This document shows, piece after piece, positions 1 through 6,552 of a stretch of 14,494 nucleotides of DNA. Position numbers and translations under genes: made by a program. Under the pieces are notes generated by a model. It was given only the letters and a program-made list of their open reading frames with translations. It was not told the DNA's origin and did not search any database. The stretch comes from CANNDT01 sp945876205. Lineage in GTDB: Bacteria; Acidobacteriota; Vicinamibacteria; Vicinamibacterales; UBA2999. Position 1 is the stretch's first letter; every line of letters starts with the position of its first letter. The stretch spans positions 1 through 14,494 of the forward strand of contig CANNDT010000110.1 in NCBI GenBank assembly GCA_947503365.1. The letters run 5' to 3'.

Positions 1-408
1 GGACCGCCGCTCGCGGCGCAGCAGCCGACGGCGCGAGGTGGTGGAGGTGGAGGCGCGCCAGGCGCGGGAATCCAGGGCGTCGTCAGCAAGAGCACCGGCA
101 CATCGCTGCGCGTTTACAACGGCCGTTCGAAATACAACGAGTGGGTGTTCATTGGCGCCGCCGCGAGCACCGCGGCCGGGGCCGCGCCGGGCGCGGGAAC
201 GCAGAATCCCGGAGTGCCAGGGCGGGGAGGAGCGGGGTTCGAAGGTCTGCAGGGCCCGCAGTTTCCCGGAGGCCGTGGCGCCCCTTCCGAAGGGCGTCCT
301 CAGCAACCTGGCCGTGGCGCACAACCGCCCGGCCGTGGTGGACAGCCGCCAGCCGGAATGCCGCCCGGGTTTCCATTCCCCGGCGGTGCCGGCCGCGGAA
401 GATTCTAA
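1..408 (+). CDS. 3' end of a Gly/Pro-rich protein, possibly pseudopilin-like (partial)
   Basis: Frame 1 is open from the first base to a TAA at 406-408, so the 5' end is missing and 135 residues are visible. The first part holds a compact segment (about residues 24-53, reading GIQGVVSKSTG then YNGRSKYNEWVFIG). This resembles the C-terminal end of pseudopilin-like type II secretion proteins I remember from Acidobacteriota; that match is from memory and weak. The remaining 80 or so residues are low complexity, rich in Gly, Pro, Arg and Gln, with PGRG repeated (QQPGRGAQPPGRGGQPP), and end in GRGRF. The tail is probably disordered. A GTG at 145 could open a short reading frame, but coding continues upstream of it, so it is not a credible start. 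The gene converges on the serine hydrolase, with a strong hairpin between them. Function is not established. Confidence 0.55.
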   Translation, partial: GPPLAAQQPTARGGGGGGAPGAGIQGVVSKSTGTSLRVYNGRSKYNEWVFIGAAASTAAGAAPGAGTQNPGVPGRGGAGFEGLQGPQFPGGRGAPSEGRPQQPGRGAQPPGRGGQPPAGMPPGFPFPGGAGRGRF

Positions 409-411
409 CGG

Positions 412-435
412 GCGCGTGGCCTAAAGGCCACGCGC
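412..435. terminator. Perfect 10-bp stem hairpin with TAAA loop between convergent genes
   Basis: GCGCGTGGCC (412-421) pairs perfectly with GGCCACGCGC (426-435) around a TAAA tetraloop. It begins 4 bases after the stop codon of the partial gene and ends 13 bases before the stop of the opposing serine hydrolase. No T-run follows on either strand, so it is not a canonical intrinsic terminator. It may end transcription from both sides or protect mRNA 3' ends. A hairpin with a similar loop lies at 8269-8289. Confidence 0.6.
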
Positions 436-448
436 TACAGGCGATTGG

Positions 449-1501
449 TTACGGTCCGCGATCTATGTCTTTCATCACCGCATCATGCACGGCGGGGCGC
501 ACGCGCTTGATCGCGTCGTTCGCGCGCGTCGGATGTACGCGGTTCGTGAGCAGGACGACGTAGATCCCCCGATCCGGATCGATCCAGAGCGACGTGCCGG
601 TGAAGCCGGTGTGACCGAACGCACGCGGCGACATCCGCGATCCGCATGACGAGGTCGCCAGCATCGTGTCCCACCCGAGCGCGCGCGAGCTCCCCGGAAC
701 CCCCTCACGCTTCGCGATGAACGTCTCGAGTGTCTCGCGGCGGACGACTCCGGTGCGTCCGTCGAGGATCTGCAGCAGGTGACGCGCATACGCACCGACG
801 CCAGCAGCATTGCCAAAGAGACCGGCATGCGCCGCGGCGCCGCCGAGCGCCCACGCGTTTTCATCATTCACTTCGCCGGTGGTGACCCGGCCGCGCCAGG
901 AATCGATCCCGGTGGGTGCCGTCCGCGGGCGCCAGGCGACCGGCGGGTTGAACTGCAGATCCTCGACGATGCCCATCTGCGCTAACAACGCGTCGAACCG
1001 CGACGGCAGGGATGTCTCCGCCTCGAGCAGGAAGCCCAGCAGGATGAATCCCAGATCGCTGTAGATCGACGCCGAGCGCGGCGTGTACTCCAGTGGCGTA
1101 CCGCAGATCGCCTGCTCGAAGGCGATGTGTCCGCGATGGCTTCGGAACAGCTCACGGTAGGCCGGCAGCCCTGAGCTATGCGTGAGCAGATCGCGCAGCG
1201 TGACGCGTGCGCGATCCGGGTTGCGCCACTCGGCGATGTGATGGATGACCGGATCGTCGAGGCCGATGGATCCGCGCTCGACCTGCTGCATCAGCAGGGG
1301 AGTCGTCGCCATCACCTTGGTGAGCGAGGCGAGATCGAAAATGGTCCGCTCGGTGGTGGGGGATGCGCTTGGATCGAACGTCAGCCGACCGAAGGATTCG
1401 CGCCAGCGCGGCTGCGTAACGTCGCCGACTTCGATCGACGCGGCGGGAAACGCCCGATCGTCGATCGCCTGCCGAAGCACCGTGCGTGCGGCGCTGAACA
1501 C
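449..1501 (-). CDS. Serine hydrolase, beta-lactamase/PBP-like family (AmiE/YbbE-like)
   Basis: A 350-residue protein of the serine beta-lactamase-like superfamily (class C/esterase branch). The three family motifs are visible: SLTK (nucleophile S59, general base K62), YSD (147-149, in place of the usual YxN) and HTG (297-299). The block from VNDENAWALGG through AHAGLFG (about 211-230) is typical of the subgroup found beside or fused to NagZ-type glycosidases. The start is a GTG at 1501-1499, the first candidate after the upstream in-frame stop; an AAGGG about 11 bases upstream may serve for ribosome binding. I see no signal peptide, so the product may be cytoplasmic. In Bacillus, the family member AmiE (YbbE) sits in the murQ operon and cleaves peptide from MurNAc. 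Nearby murQ, the kinase and nagB make a similar role attractive, but an esterase or D-aminopeptidase is equally possible from sequence. Confidence 0.85.
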   Translation of the reverse strand: MFSAARTVLRQAIDDRAFPAASIEVGDVTQPRWRESFGRLTFDPSASPTTERTIFDLASLTKVMATTPLLMQQVERGSIGLDDPVIHHIAEWRNPDRARVTLRDLLTHSSGLPAYRELFRSHRGHIAFEQAICGTPLEYTPRSASIYSDLGFILLGFLLEAETSLPSRFDALLAQMGIVEDLQFNPPVAWRPRTAPTGIDSWRGRVTTGEVNDENAWALGGAAAHAGLFGNAAGVGAYARHLLQILDGRTGVVRRETLETFIAKREGVPGSSRALGWDTMLATSSCGSRMSPRAFGHTGFTGTSLWIDPDRGIYVVLLTNRVHPTRANDAIKRVRPAVHDAVMKDIDRGP

Positions 1502-1540
1502 CCTGCTCGCGACCCTTACAACGCTTTTCGCGCCGACGCA

Positions 1541-1638
1541 GCCACGGAGGCGGTCGCCTTCGCCTTACGGCTTCGGCGCCCCAAGCGGACGTCGGCTTGC
1601 CGCGCCGTAGCTTTAGCGGAGGCGGGTGTCTCCGTGGC
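1541..1638. repeat. 98-bp imperfect palindrome (REP/MITE-like candidate) in intergenic space
   Basis: The 157-bp gap between the GHL10 stop and the serine hydrolase start folds back on itself. The outer arms GCCACGGAG (1541-1549) and CTCCGTGGC (1630-1638) are perfectly complementary. Near the centre, GGCGC (1575-1579) pairs with GCGCC (1602-1606), and CAAGC (1582-1586) with GCTTG (1595-1599) around GGACGTCG. Between these, CGCCTTCGCC...CGGCTTCGGCG on the left mirrors CGCCGTAGCTTTAGCGGAGGCG on the right imperfectly. No open reading frame here is credible. It may be a dispersed intergenic repeat, a transposase-less mobile unit, or a terminator/processing structure between two co-directional genes. 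Copy number cannot be judged from one window. Confidence 0.5.
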
Positions 1639-1658
1639 CCGTGGAAGTGAAGACGCCA

Positions 1659-2912
1659 TTAGAACGCGGCGCGCGCGATCGTCGACAGGTACTCGGGGCC
1701 GAGTGGCGGACTGCTGAGGCTGTCGTACGAGAAGAGCACGACGCCGCTCGTGCCGAGGCGCCGCGCGGCGGCGATGTTGTCGATGGTTTCCTGGGGCGAC
1801 AGGCGATAGGCGCCGATGCCGGCCCACACCGGCCTGCCGGCGGCCAGCATCAGCACGTCGGTGATCTGGCGAGCGAACTGCGCTGGCTCGGTCGTGTACG
1901 CCATCGGGCAGAGCGCGTCGATGAAACCGTTGTCCAGCCAGGTACGCCAGTCCTGCAGCCGCTCGCGCAGTGCCAGGTCGACATCCGGCACCACCGCGGC
2001 GCTGACGATGGCCGTGGGTCGCGCCGTCTTGACGCTCGTCCGCAGGCGCGTGACGAGGGCGGTCAACTGCGACTGGCGGAAGAGGCGCCATTCGGTCGCG
2101 AATTCATCAGGATACGCAAACGGGTCGATCGCCTCGAGCTGATCGACGCGCGCACGCTCGGTTGCTGATACGCTGCGGCGCACATCCGCCTTGAACCGGT
2201 CGAGCGCGGCGCGGCTGTAGTCGAAGTCGGGTCCCGGATACCGGATGTAATCGAAATGCACGCCGTCGAGTGCGTATCGCGACGCCAGGTCGGCGACGAT
2301 GGCCGCCGTGTGCACGTTGGCGTCGGGATGGAGCGGTGAGACGTACAGGCCCTCGACGCGCGAAGTGTTCGCGCGAGTCCAGCGTGCAAGACGGCCGAGG
2401 TACTCAGGACTGCGCGGATCGATGGCCGCGAGCTCCGGCGCCAGCTCGCGAGGCACCATCAGCCACTCGGGATGCTCGTAGATCACGTGATCGCGTCCGG
2501 GCGGCAGCGCCGTCGCGCCCGACACGAGGTTGATGTTCACCCACGCGTGCACGCGAAGTTCTCGTGCGTGCGCTTCGCGAAGCGTCTCCGCCAGCGGATC
2601 GAAGCCGGCCGGCTGCCGGGTCAGCGCGAGCGCGCGCAGTTCGATGCCGTCGTTGAAGTACGCGTCACCGCGGCCGCGCACCTGCACGAAGAGCGTGTTG
2701 AAGCCGTTGGCGGACGCCGAAGCAACCATCCGGCGGATGGCGTCGGGAGACTCGAGGCTGGTGCGAAGCACCCAGAGCGCGCGCACTTCGGCGGCTTGCG
2801 CGAGGACAGGCTGCGCCGGCAGCGCAGAGTACAGGGTGACCATGGCCGAGATGCAGGCAAATAGACCGGCTGTGATCCGCAGAGAGATCACCCGGGGTCG
2901 GGACGCTGTCAT
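1659..2912 (-). CDS. Secreted GHL10/DUF187 family glycosidase (DigH/YngK-like)
   Basis: A 417-residue protein of the glycosyl-hydrolase-like 10 (DUF187) family. E. coli DigH (YddW), which cuts denuded peptidoglycan glycans, and Bacillus YngK are known members. The chosen ATG (2912-2910) gives a signal peptide: basic n-region (RPR...R), hydrophobic core ITAGLFACISAMVTLYSAL, and a probable cleavage near VLAQA at about residue 40. The mature part shows the family signatures: RALWVLRT (44-51), VQVRGRGDAYF (77-86), HAWVNINLVSG (122-132), SPLHPD (192-197) and DGVHFDYIRYPG (216-227), then a TIM-barrel-like C-terminal region ending with LFSYDSL. The frame is open for 120 more codons upstream, but those overlap the kinase gene and lack any family sequence, so I reject them. 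The start codon is only 13 bp from that of the divergent kinase. I see no clear ribosome binding site. A role in cutting wall glycan fits the neighbours but is inferred. Confidence 0.88.
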   Translation of the reverse strand: MTASRPRVISLRITAGLFACISAMVTLYSALPAQPVLAQAAEVRALWVLRTSLESPDAIRRMVASASANGFNTLFVQVRGRGDAYFNDGIELRALALTRQPAGFDPLAETLREAHARELRVHAWVNINLVSGATALPPGRDHVIYEHPEWLMVPRELAPELAAIDPRSPEYLGRLARWTRANTSRVEGLYVSPLHPDANVHTAAIVADLASRYALDGVHFDYIRYPGPDFDYSRAALDRFKADVRRSVSATERARVDQLEAIDPFAYPDEFATEWRLFRQSQLTALVTRLRTSVKTARPTAIVSAAVVPDVDLALRERLQDWRTWLDNGFIDALCPMAYTTEPAQFARQITDVLMLAAGRPVWAGIGAYRLSPQETIDNIAAARRLGTSGVVLFSYDSLSSPPLGPEYLSTIARAAF

Positions 2913-2925
2913 GGGAAGGGCGTAA

Positions 2926-3876
2926 ATGTACCATAGATCGATGCACGTTCTCGGAATCGACGCCGGCGGCACGAAGACCGTGTGCATGCTTGCCAACGAG
3001 CGCGGCGAGATCATCGCCGAGGCGCGCGGCGGAGGCGCGAACCTGCAGTCGGCAGGGGAGCTCGAAGTCGAGAAGGTGCTGCACCACGTGATGGAGGCGG
3101 TGCTTGCCGAGCGCGACGTGCGTCCCGAAGCCATCTGTCTCGGCATGGCCGGCGCCGATCGGCCCGACGATGGCGATGTGGTCCGCGGCATCATGCGACG
3201 CATCGGCTCCACGTCACGCACCATCGTCGTCAATGACGCGCTGGTGGCGCTGGTCGCCGGCGCCGGCGACAATCCGGGTGTGGTGATCGTCGCCGGGACA
3301 GGTTCGATCGCCTACGCCAAGGATGCGTCGGGCCGCGCCGCGCGCGCCGGAGGGTGGGGCTACCTGCTTGGGGACGAAGGCGGTGGGTTCTGGATCGGCC
3401 GCGCGGCGCTGGCGTCAGCCGTGCGCCAATACGACGGACGCGGACCAGCGACGCTGCTGACCGACATGGTGCTCGAGCAGATGAAGCTCGAGCACCCGAC
3501 GCAGCTCATTCACGAGATCTATTATCGCGACCTGCATCGTCATGCGATTGCGGCGCTCGCGGCGCTCGTGCAACGGGCGGCCGAAGCCGGCGACGCAGTG
3601 GCCAACGACATCCTCGCGCGCGCCGGGACGGAGCTCGCGTCGGCCGCGGCGTCCGTGATCACGCGGCTCGGCATGCGCGGCGATGTCTTTCCGACGATTC
3701 TTGCGGGCGGCATCTTTCGCGGGTTGCCATCGCTCGCACGCGATGTGACCACGCGGCTCTCGGAAGTCGCGCCTCGCAGCGCCGTGCGCATCCTCGACGT
3801 CGAGCCCGCGGTTGGCGCGGTGCGCCTGGCCCTGGCGGCCACGCGCGGCTCGATGACGATTCCGCCCTACGTGTAG
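2926..3876 (+). CDS. BadF/BadG-type amino-sugar kinase (GlcNAc/MurNAc kinase, NagK/MurK-like)
   Basis: A 316-residue kinase of the ASKHA fold, BadF/BadG/BcrA/BcrD family. The N-terminal phosphate-1 loop GIDAGGTKT (10-18), the VNDA motif with D104 as likely catalytic base, the phosphate-2 segment VAGTGSIAY (122-130) and GWGYLLGDEGGGFWIG (143-158) are all present; ILAGGIFRG follows near the C-terminus. Mammalian NAGK and clostridial/Tannerella MurK, which phosphorylate GlcNAc and/or MurNAc, belong here. Substrate cannot be read from sequence. Adjacency to nagB and murQ makes a cell-wall amino sugar by far the best guess. Two starts are possible: ATG 2926, preceded by GGGAAGGG with 5-base spacing, or ATG 2941, which begins MHVLGIDAGG as most homologues do. 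I keep 2926 for its ribosome binding site. The gene is 7 bp upstream of nagB and very likely co-transcribed with it. Confidence 0.87.
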   Translation: MYHRSMHVLGIDAGGTKTVCMLANERGEIIAEARGGGANLQSAGELEVEKVLHHVMEAVLAERDVRPEAICLGMAGADRPDDGDVVRGIMRRIGSTSRTIVVNDALVALVAGAGDNPGVVIVAGTGSIAYAKDASGRAARAGGWGYLLGDEGGGFWIGRAALASAVRQYDGRGPATLLTDMVLEQMKLEHPTQLIHEIYYRDLHRHAIAALAALVQRAAEAGDAVANDILARAGTELASAAASVITRLGMRGDVFPTILAGGIFRGLPSLARDVTTRLSEVAPRSAVRILDVEPAVGAVRLALAATRGSMTIPPYV

Positions 3877-3883
3877 CGTCCTC

Positions 3884-4612
3884 ATGGATATCCGCATTTT
3901 CGATACGGCAGGCGACGTTGCGGAAGCGCTGGCGCGCCGCATCGCGCTCGCGCTCGCGGACGATCCGGCCACCGTGCTCGGTTTGCCGACAGGGCAGACG
4001 CCGGTCGCGACCTACGCGGAGCTGCGACGGCTGCACGCCGCCGGCGAGGCAGATTTCTCCAGGGCATCGACGTTCAACATCGACGAGTTCGCGGGAGTCG
4101 GTGCCTCGGATCCCGGGAGCTTTCGCTCGTTCATGGATCGTCACCTCTTCGACGCCGTGAACGTCCGCGTCGAGCGCATTCATTTCCTGAACGGCGCGGC
4201 GTCCGATCTCGACGCCGAATGCGATCGGTACGAAGCGGCGATCGAACGCGCCGGCGGCCTCGATATTCAACTGCTCGGCATTGGCGCCAATGGACACATC
4301 GGCTTCAACGAGCCGGCCGGGGAACTCGTCGCGCGCACGCATCGCGTGACGCTGACCGAGTCGACGCGGCGCGACAATGCCGCGCTCTGGGGCGGCGATG
4401 CCGCGCGGGTGCCGCGCGAAGCGCTGACGATGGGGGTGGGGACGATGCTCAAGGCGGCAGCGCTGATCCTGATTGCGACCGGGGAGCGGAAGGCGCAGTG
4501 CGTGGAAAGGACGGTTCACGGTCCCGTGACGCCGCGGCTACCCGCGTCATTCCTGCAGCTGCACCGCCACGTCGAGGTGTATCTGGATCGGGAGGCAGCC
4601 TCGCGGCTGTGA
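3884..4612 (+). CDS. nagB: Glucosamine-6-phosphate deaminase
   Basis: NagB turns glucosamine-6-phosphate into fructose-6-phosphate and ammonia, the last step that sends amino sugars into glycolysis. The 242-residue protein has the family landmarks: phosphate-binding GLPTGQTPVATY (33-44), FNIDEFAG with catalytic D67 (D72 in E. coli), and GIGANGHIGFNEP (132-144) with H138 and E143 of the active site. The E. coli D141 position is Asn here (N136), as I remember for Firmicute-type NagB proteins. E. coli NagB is 266 residues; this shorter form lacks much of the C-terminal region and may lack GlcNAc-6-P allosteric control (inference). The gap to the kinase is 7 bp, pointing to one transcript. A 19-bp gap separates it from the convergent murQ. 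No strong Shine-Dalgarno sequence precedes the ATG. Confidence 0.93.
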   Translation: MDIRIFDTAGDVAEALARRIALALADDPATVLGLPTGQTPVATYAELRRLHAAGEADFSRASTFNIDEFAGVGASDPGSFRSFMDRHLFDAVNVRVERIHFLNGAASDLDAECDRYEAAIERAGGLDIQLLGIGANGHIGFNEPAGELVARTHRVTLTESTRRDNAALWGGDAARVPREALTMGVGTMLKAAALILIATGERKAQCVERTVHGPVTPRLPASFLQLHRHVEVYLDREAASRL

Positions 4613-4631
4613 CCAAAGGCGTACGACGTTC

Positions 4632-5597
4632 CTAGGACTTACTGAACGCTTCGGCCGCCCCCTGCAACATGCCGCGCAGCCGCGGCTCGATGTCCTCGCC
4701 GATCGCCTCGCGCATCGAGTCGTGCGCTTTCCGCAGGCGCGTCAGCGCCTTCGGATACGTGACGCTCGTCTTCTGCATCACGATCGCCGCCTTCACGTTC
4801 CAGTGCGCCTTCTTCAGGAGCTTATCGGCCTCGTCGTACTCCAGGCCGGTCACGATGTTGACGATCCGGCGGGCGCGGTCCTTGAGCTTTTCCGATCCCG
4901 TGTGGACGTCGACCATCAGGTTGCCGTAGGTCTTGCCCATCCGCACCATGGCGCCGGTCGTCAGCATGTTGAGGACGATCTTGGTGGCGGTACCCGCCTT
5001 CAGCCTGGTCGAGCCGGCGATCACCTCGGCTCCGACGCCGGGCGAGATCGTCAGGTCGACGAACGTCTGAAGCTCGGTGCCCGGATCGCACGTGACGAAG
5101 ATGATGCGGGCTCCGGCCCTGCGCGCGCGCGTCAGGGCGCCCCGCACGAACTGCGTCATGCCGCTAGCGGAGACGCCGACGACGATGTCCTTCTTGGTGG
5201 GGAGGAGCCGGGTGATGGAGCGTGCACCTTCCTCGTAGTTGTCTTCGACGCCTTCCTTCGAGGCGAAGGTGGCGTTGCGGCCTCCCGCCATGATCGCCTG
5301 CACCAGGCTGGGATCGGTGCTGAAGGTCGGGGGCATCTCGGCGGCTTCGAGCACGCCAAGGCGTCCGCTGGTGCCGGCGCCGACGAAAATCACCCGTCCG
5401 CCCTTGCGCAGGGAGGAGGCGATCATCTCGATACCGACGGCAATCCGCTCGCGCTCGCGCTGGACGGCTGCAAGCATCTTGCGGTCTTCATTGATCATCA
5501 GCTCGACGATGTCGTCCGGGGCAAGCTTGTCGATGCCGAGACTGTGGGGATTTATCGCTTCAGTGGGGAGAGCCTGCCACTTCGACCGAACGGGCAT
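4632..5597 (-). CDS. murQ: N-acetylmuramic acid 6-phosphate etherase
   Basis: MurQ removes the lactyl ether from MurNAc-6-phosphate, giving GlcNAc-6-phosphate and D-lactate; it is the hallmark enzyme of MurNAc salvage. The 321-residue protein matches the family in length and motifs: LPTEAINPHSLGID (10-23), the SIS-domain loop VGAGTSGRLGVLEAAE (72-87) followed by MPPTF, EGVEDN (115-120), STRLKAGTATK, and MGKTYGNLMVDV. E87 and E118 align with the catalytic glutamates E83 and E114 of the E. coli enzyme. The C-terminal helical region (KAHWNVKAAIVM) is the usual UBA-like tail. The ATG at 5597-5595 has TGAGG five bases upstream. It converges on nagB and is divergent from xerD, so it has its own promoter apart from the kinase-nagB unit. 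A MurR-type regulator is not in the window. Confidence 0.95.
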   Translation of the reverse strand: MPVRSKWQALPTEAINPHSLGIDKLAPDDIVELMINEDRKMLAAVQRERERIAVGIEMIASSLRKGGRVIFVGAGTSGRLGVLEAAEMPPTFSTDPSLVQAIMAGGRNATFASKEGVEDNYEEGARSITRLLPTKKDIVVGVSASGMTQFVRGALTRARRAGARIIFVTCDPGTELQTFVDLTISPGVGAEVIAGSTRLKAGTATKIVLNMLTTGAMVRMGKTYGNLMVDVHTGSEKLKDRARRIVNIVTGLEYDEADKLLKKAHWNVKAAIVMQKTSVTYPKALTRLRKAHDSMREAIGEDIEPRLRGMLQGAAEAFSKS

Positions 5598-5638
5598 TAG
5601 AACCTCAACTATGATTCTACAATCTCACGGACAACCGA
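5598..5638. promoter_or_regulatory. Divergent promoter region for murQ and xerD
   Basis: The 41 bases between the murQ ATG and the xerD TTG must hold both start regions. On the plus strand TACAAT (5618-5623) is a good -10 candidate, placing a transcript start only about 10 bases before the xerD start codon. On the minus strand TAGAAT (5619-5614) overlaps it and could serve murQ, which also has TGAGG at 5607-5603. No convincing -35 element is visible for either. Overlapping -10 boxes would make the two promoters compete. This is a motif reading only. Confidence 0.3.
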
Positions 5639-6541
5639 TTGAGCCGAGCCACGACATCGCCTGTGGACGCCTATCTCACGCATCTCACCGTCGAGCGCCG
5701 CCTGGCGGTCAATTCGGTGGAGAGCTACGCGCGCGACCTCGTCCTGCTCGGACGCTTTGCCGCGGGCCGTACCGCACCTATTGATTCGCTCTCGCGCGCA
5801 GACCTCGAAGATTTCGTCCGCGGCCTGATGTCCGAAGGACGGTCGCCGCGCTCAGTGGCCCGCGCTATTGCATGTTATCGCGGGTTCTACAGGTTTCTCG
5901 TCATTGACGGCCGCGTGACGGCCAACCCGGCCGATGACCTTCGGCCGCCCCGCGCCTGGAAGACGCTGCCGCGCTACCTGTCGGTCGAGGACGTCGACCA
6001 CCTGCTGGCGCAACCCGACGTGAGCACGCCGCGAGGCGTGCGCGACCGTGCGCTGATCGAGCTGCTCTATGCGACCGGGATGCGCGTGTCGGAGTTGATC
6101 GGCCTTCGCCCGGCCGACGTGAATCTCGAGGCGTCCTACCTGACATGCACCGGCAAGGGCGACAAGCAGCGGATTGTGCCGATCGGCGATGAGGCCGCCA
6201 GGTGGGTGCGCGAGTACACACGCGACGCGCGGCGGCAGTTGCTCGGCAAGCGGACGAGCGCGCGGCTGTTCGTCAACGCGCGCGGCGGCGGGCCGGGACT
6301 GACGCGCGTCGGGTTCTGGAAGATCCTCAAGGGCTACGCCCGGTCGTCGGGCATCAAGGCCTCGATTAGTCCCCACGTCCTCAGGCATTCGTTTGCCACG
6401 CACCTGCTCGAACGCGGCGCCGACCTCCGCGCGATCCAGATGATGCTGGGCCACGCGGATCTCTCGACCACCCAGATCTACACACACGTGCTGGAGCAGC
6501 GGATGCGCACCATTCACGATCGCTTTCACCCACGGCCGTAG
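5639..6541 (+). CDS. xerD: Site-specific tyrosine recombinase XerD
   Basis: A 300-residue tyrosine recombinase with the XerC/XerD layout: N-terminal SAM-like core-binding domain (about 8-95) and C-terminal catalytic domain (about 107-300). The full catalytic set is visible: R149 (YATGMRVSEL), K173 (TGKGDKQR), H246 and R249 (PHVLRHSFATH), H272 (LGHADLSTTQIYTH) and the nucleophile Y281. The closing part (GADLRAIQMMLGH through HDRFHPR) resembles E. coli XerD more than XerC. XerD works with XerC at dif to resolve chromosome dimers under FtsK control; a strong dif candidate lies in this window at 12836-12863. The start is TTG 5639; a GTG at 5663 would drop eight residues, and neither has a clear Shine-Dalgarno. 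The PHP-domain gene begins 11 bp after its stop. XerC is not in the window. Confidence 0.93.
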   Translation: MSRATTSPVDAYLTHLTVERRLAVNSVESYARDLVLLGRFAAGRTAPIDSLSRADLEDFVRGLMSEGRSPRSVARAIACYRGFYRFLVIDGRVTANPADDLRPPRAWKTLPRYLSVEDVDHLLAQPDVSTPRGVRDRALIELLYATGMRVSELIGLRPADVNLEASYLTCTGKGDKQRIVPIGDEAARWVREYTRDARRQLLGKRTSARLFVNARGGGPGLTRVGFWKILKGYARSSGIKASISPHVLRHSFATHLLERGADLRAIQMMLGHADLSTTQIYTHVLEQRMRTIHDRFHPRP

Positions 6542-6552
6542 GTGGCGACAGA

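Noticed and set aside
2481..2492. Perfect 12-bp palindrome GATCACGTGATC as a parS candidate
   Set aside because: It shares only the CACGTG-containing core with the parS consensus (GTTTCACGTGAAAC core), is inside the GHL10 gene, and is 10 kb from parAB.
2913..2920. GGGAAGGG matches the E. coli FtsK-orienting octamer and points toward the dif candidate
   Set aside because: It is a single occurrence that also serves as the likely ribosome binding site of the kinase gene; one octamer is not evidence of polarity, and the motif may differ in this phylum.
2913..3272. A 120-codon upstream extension of the GHL10 frame on the minus strand
   Set aside because: It lies wholly opposite the kinase coding region, has shadow-like composition, and precedes a good signal peptide that begins at 2912.
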